Source of the DNA: Sphingomonas sp.
GTDB lineage: Bacteria > Pseudomonadota > Alphaproteobacteria > Sphingomonadales > Sphingomonadaceae
Assembly: GCA_030824725.1 (NCBI GenBank)
Contig: JAPJRE010000250.1
Coordinates: forward strand, 1 to 6,206
Length of the DNA stretch: 6,206 nucleotides
Direction: 5' to 3'
Below the pieces are notes generated by a model. The model saw only the letters and a program-made list of their open reading frames with translations. It was not told the origin of the DNA and searched no databases. Shown one piece after another: positions 5,739 to 6,206 of the stretch. Made by a program: the position numbers and the translations under genes. The stretch's first letter is position 1, and each line of letters begins with the position of its first letter.

Positions 5739-5912
5739 ATGACCAAGAAAATCTCTGGTGCTCCTGGGCGCGGGCCTCAGAATGGCCATCGGCCATCATC
5801 AACGGGCTTCCATGTTCCCGGGAAAATTTCTGGCGGCTACCAACCTCCGACCGGTGAGCTTGGTCCGCCCCCAACGGGGGGCAGCGGCGGAAAAAAGCCT
5901 CCCAAAAAATGA
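5739..5912 (+). CDS. Small Gly/Pro/Lys-rich protein with GYQPP motif (57 aa)
   Basis: The ATG at 5739 has a good Shine-Dalgarno (GAGGA, 5727-5731, 7 bases away) that overlaps the stop of the DUF6338-like gene, 10 bases upstream; the two are probably one operon. The product begins MTKKISGAPGRG and ends GGYQPPTGELGPPPTGG followed by a lysine/proline tail. It is basic, has no membrane segment or signal peptide, and is likely disordered. A longer version from an upstream in-frame start (5685) would overlap the DUF6338 frame and has no better start signal. I have a weak memory of short GYQP-containing proteins next to DUF6338 genes, which would make this a conserved pair; treat that as unverified. 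No function is assigned. Confidence 0.6.
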   Translation: MTKKISGAPGRGPQNGHRPSSTGFHVPGKISGGYQPPTGELGPPPTGGSGGKKPPKK

Positions 5913-5922
5913 GCGCGTTCTC

Positions 5923-5950
5923 AGCGTACGCCTTCCGCAAGGCGTGCGCT
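5923..5950. terminator. Hairpin after the GYQPP gene, possible terminator
   Basis: Arms AGCGTACGCCTT (5923-5934) and AAGGCGTGCGCT (5939-5950) pair over 12 bp with one G-U pair, around the loop CCGC. It begins 10 bases after the small gene's stop. No run of T follows on the plus strand, so it is either a weak or Rho-assisted terminator or a 3'-end stabilising structure. Confidence 0.45.
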
Positions 5951-5984
5951 GATGCTCAGTTCGGTAGACCGATTCAACCGTTAG

Positions 5985-6012
5985 TTGACTTTAAAGCGTT
6001 CGTGTATATATG
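5985..6012 (+). promoter_or_regulatory. Promoter for the structured leader and NYN-domain gene
   Basis: TTGACT -35 (5985-5990) and TATATG -10 (6007-6012) with a 16-bp spacer, in a clearly AT-rich patch. Transcription would begin near 6019, leaving a leader of about 105 bases before the ATG at 6126. An alternative -10, TATATA at 6005-6010, gives a 14-bp spacer and is less likely. Confidence 0.6.
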
Positions 6013-6018
6013 CCGAGG

Positions 6019-6116
6019 CCATACAGACCCCTCGTGAATCCTCGCCGCTTGATCGGCTCTGGTGAACCGAGCATATAGACCCCGGGGACGCCGTCAGGTG
6101 TCCCCGTATCTATTTG
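6019..6116 (+). ncRNA. Candidate structured leader RNA or small RNA ahead of the NYN gene
   Basis: Downstream of a good promoter lies about 100 bases without an open gene but with structure. The near-identical direct repeats CATACAGACCCC (6020-6031) and CATATAGACCCC (6072-6083) are 52 bases apart. The second copy forms the base of a strong hairpin. Between them GCCG-CTTGAT-CGGC can pair. The hairpin is followed closely by the ribosome binding site. This could be a regulatory 5' leader or a short RNA that ends at the hairpin. I cannot match it to a named RNA family. Confidence 0.3.
6072..6116 (+). terminator. Terminator-like or attenuator hairpin next to the NYN ribosome binding site
   Basis: A core stem CGGGGACGCC (6083-6092) pairs with GGTGTCCCCG (6097-6106) over 10 bp with one G-U pair and the loop GTCA. 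It is followed by TATCTATTT (6107-6115). The stem can be extended by ATAGA (6075-6079) with TCTAT (6109-6113) across a small internal loop. The G-run at 6116-6121, the only Shine-Dalgarno-like sequence for the ATG at 6126, begins right after, so the structure could affect both termination and ribosome access. Confidence 0.4.
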
Positions 6117-6125
6117 GGGGGTATC

Positions 6126-6206
6126 ATGGCTTCAGCGCCGCCAGTGATCGCGCCAGCGCGGATCCGCATTTTCGTCGACTTCTGGAATTTCTCCCTTTCG
6201 CTTCGT
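6126..6206 (+). CDS. NYN-domain (PIN-like nuclease) protein, N-terminal part, cut by window end
   Basis: Only 27 codons are visible: MASAPPVIAPA, then RIRIFVDFWNFSLSLR. The hydrophobic strand followed by D18-x-x-N21 (VDFWNF) is the start of the NYN/PIN-like nuclease fold, in which this aspartate contributes to the metal site. Relatives are RNases or RNA-processing factors, so an RNase role is inferred from family. The ATG is preceded at 4 bases by a run of six G (6116-6121), an unusual, wobble-dependent Shine-Dalgarno. A TTG four codons upstream is in frame but less likely. Confidence 0.65.
   Translation, partial: MASAPPVIAPARIRIFVDFWNFSLSLR

Overview
The window looks like chromosomal DNA of a high-GC alphaproteobacterium, most likely a sphingomonad. 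This is inferred from protein style, from GC content (43 of 60 bases in 4381-4440, falling to 30 of 60 in 5341-5400), and from an isocitrate lyase gene divergent from a RamB/ScfR-type regulator. No rRNA, tRNA, CRISPR array or transposase gene was seen.

Layout. (1) 2-1117 (+): the C-terminal part of a GPH/MFS_2 sugar-type symporter, cut by the left edge. (2) 1133-1743 (+): a compact type II toxin-antitoxin module, an AbrB/MazE-type antitoxin overlapping a Doc/Fic-type toxin by 4 bases. Its promoter sits in the end of the transporter gene and appears to give a leaderless mRNA. (3) 1752-1782: a perfect 13-bp hairpin between convergent units. (4) 3265-1805 (-): isocitrate lyase (aceA, glyoxylate shunt) followed by a previously unlisted 51-aa gene with a good ribosome binding site. 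(5) 3266-3667: a 402-bp divergent control region. It holds a GCAAA-G-TTTGC palindrome resembling RamB/PccR operators, a second palindrome, and two inverted copies of a REP-like unit. (6) 3668-5050 (+): the RamB/ScfR-family regulator, which probably controls aceA and perhaps itself.

(7) 5051-6206 (+): a compositionally different, lower-GC stretch. It contains a DUF6338-like membrane protein gene split by a single in-frame TGA, a 57-aa Gly/Pro-rich protein with a GYQPP motif, and a convincing promoter. That promoter drives a structured leader of about 105 nt ahead of the start of a NYN-domain (PIN-like nuclease) gene cut by the right edge. This is the accessory-looking part of the window and the best place to look for something undescribed.

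How the parts work together: aceA and its divergent regulator form a carbon-source switch in which acyl-CoA status would set glyoxylate-shunt expression. The toxin-antitoxin pair is self-contained. The function of the DUF6338, GYQPP and NYN cluster is unknown, and whether it forms one system is inference from adjacency.
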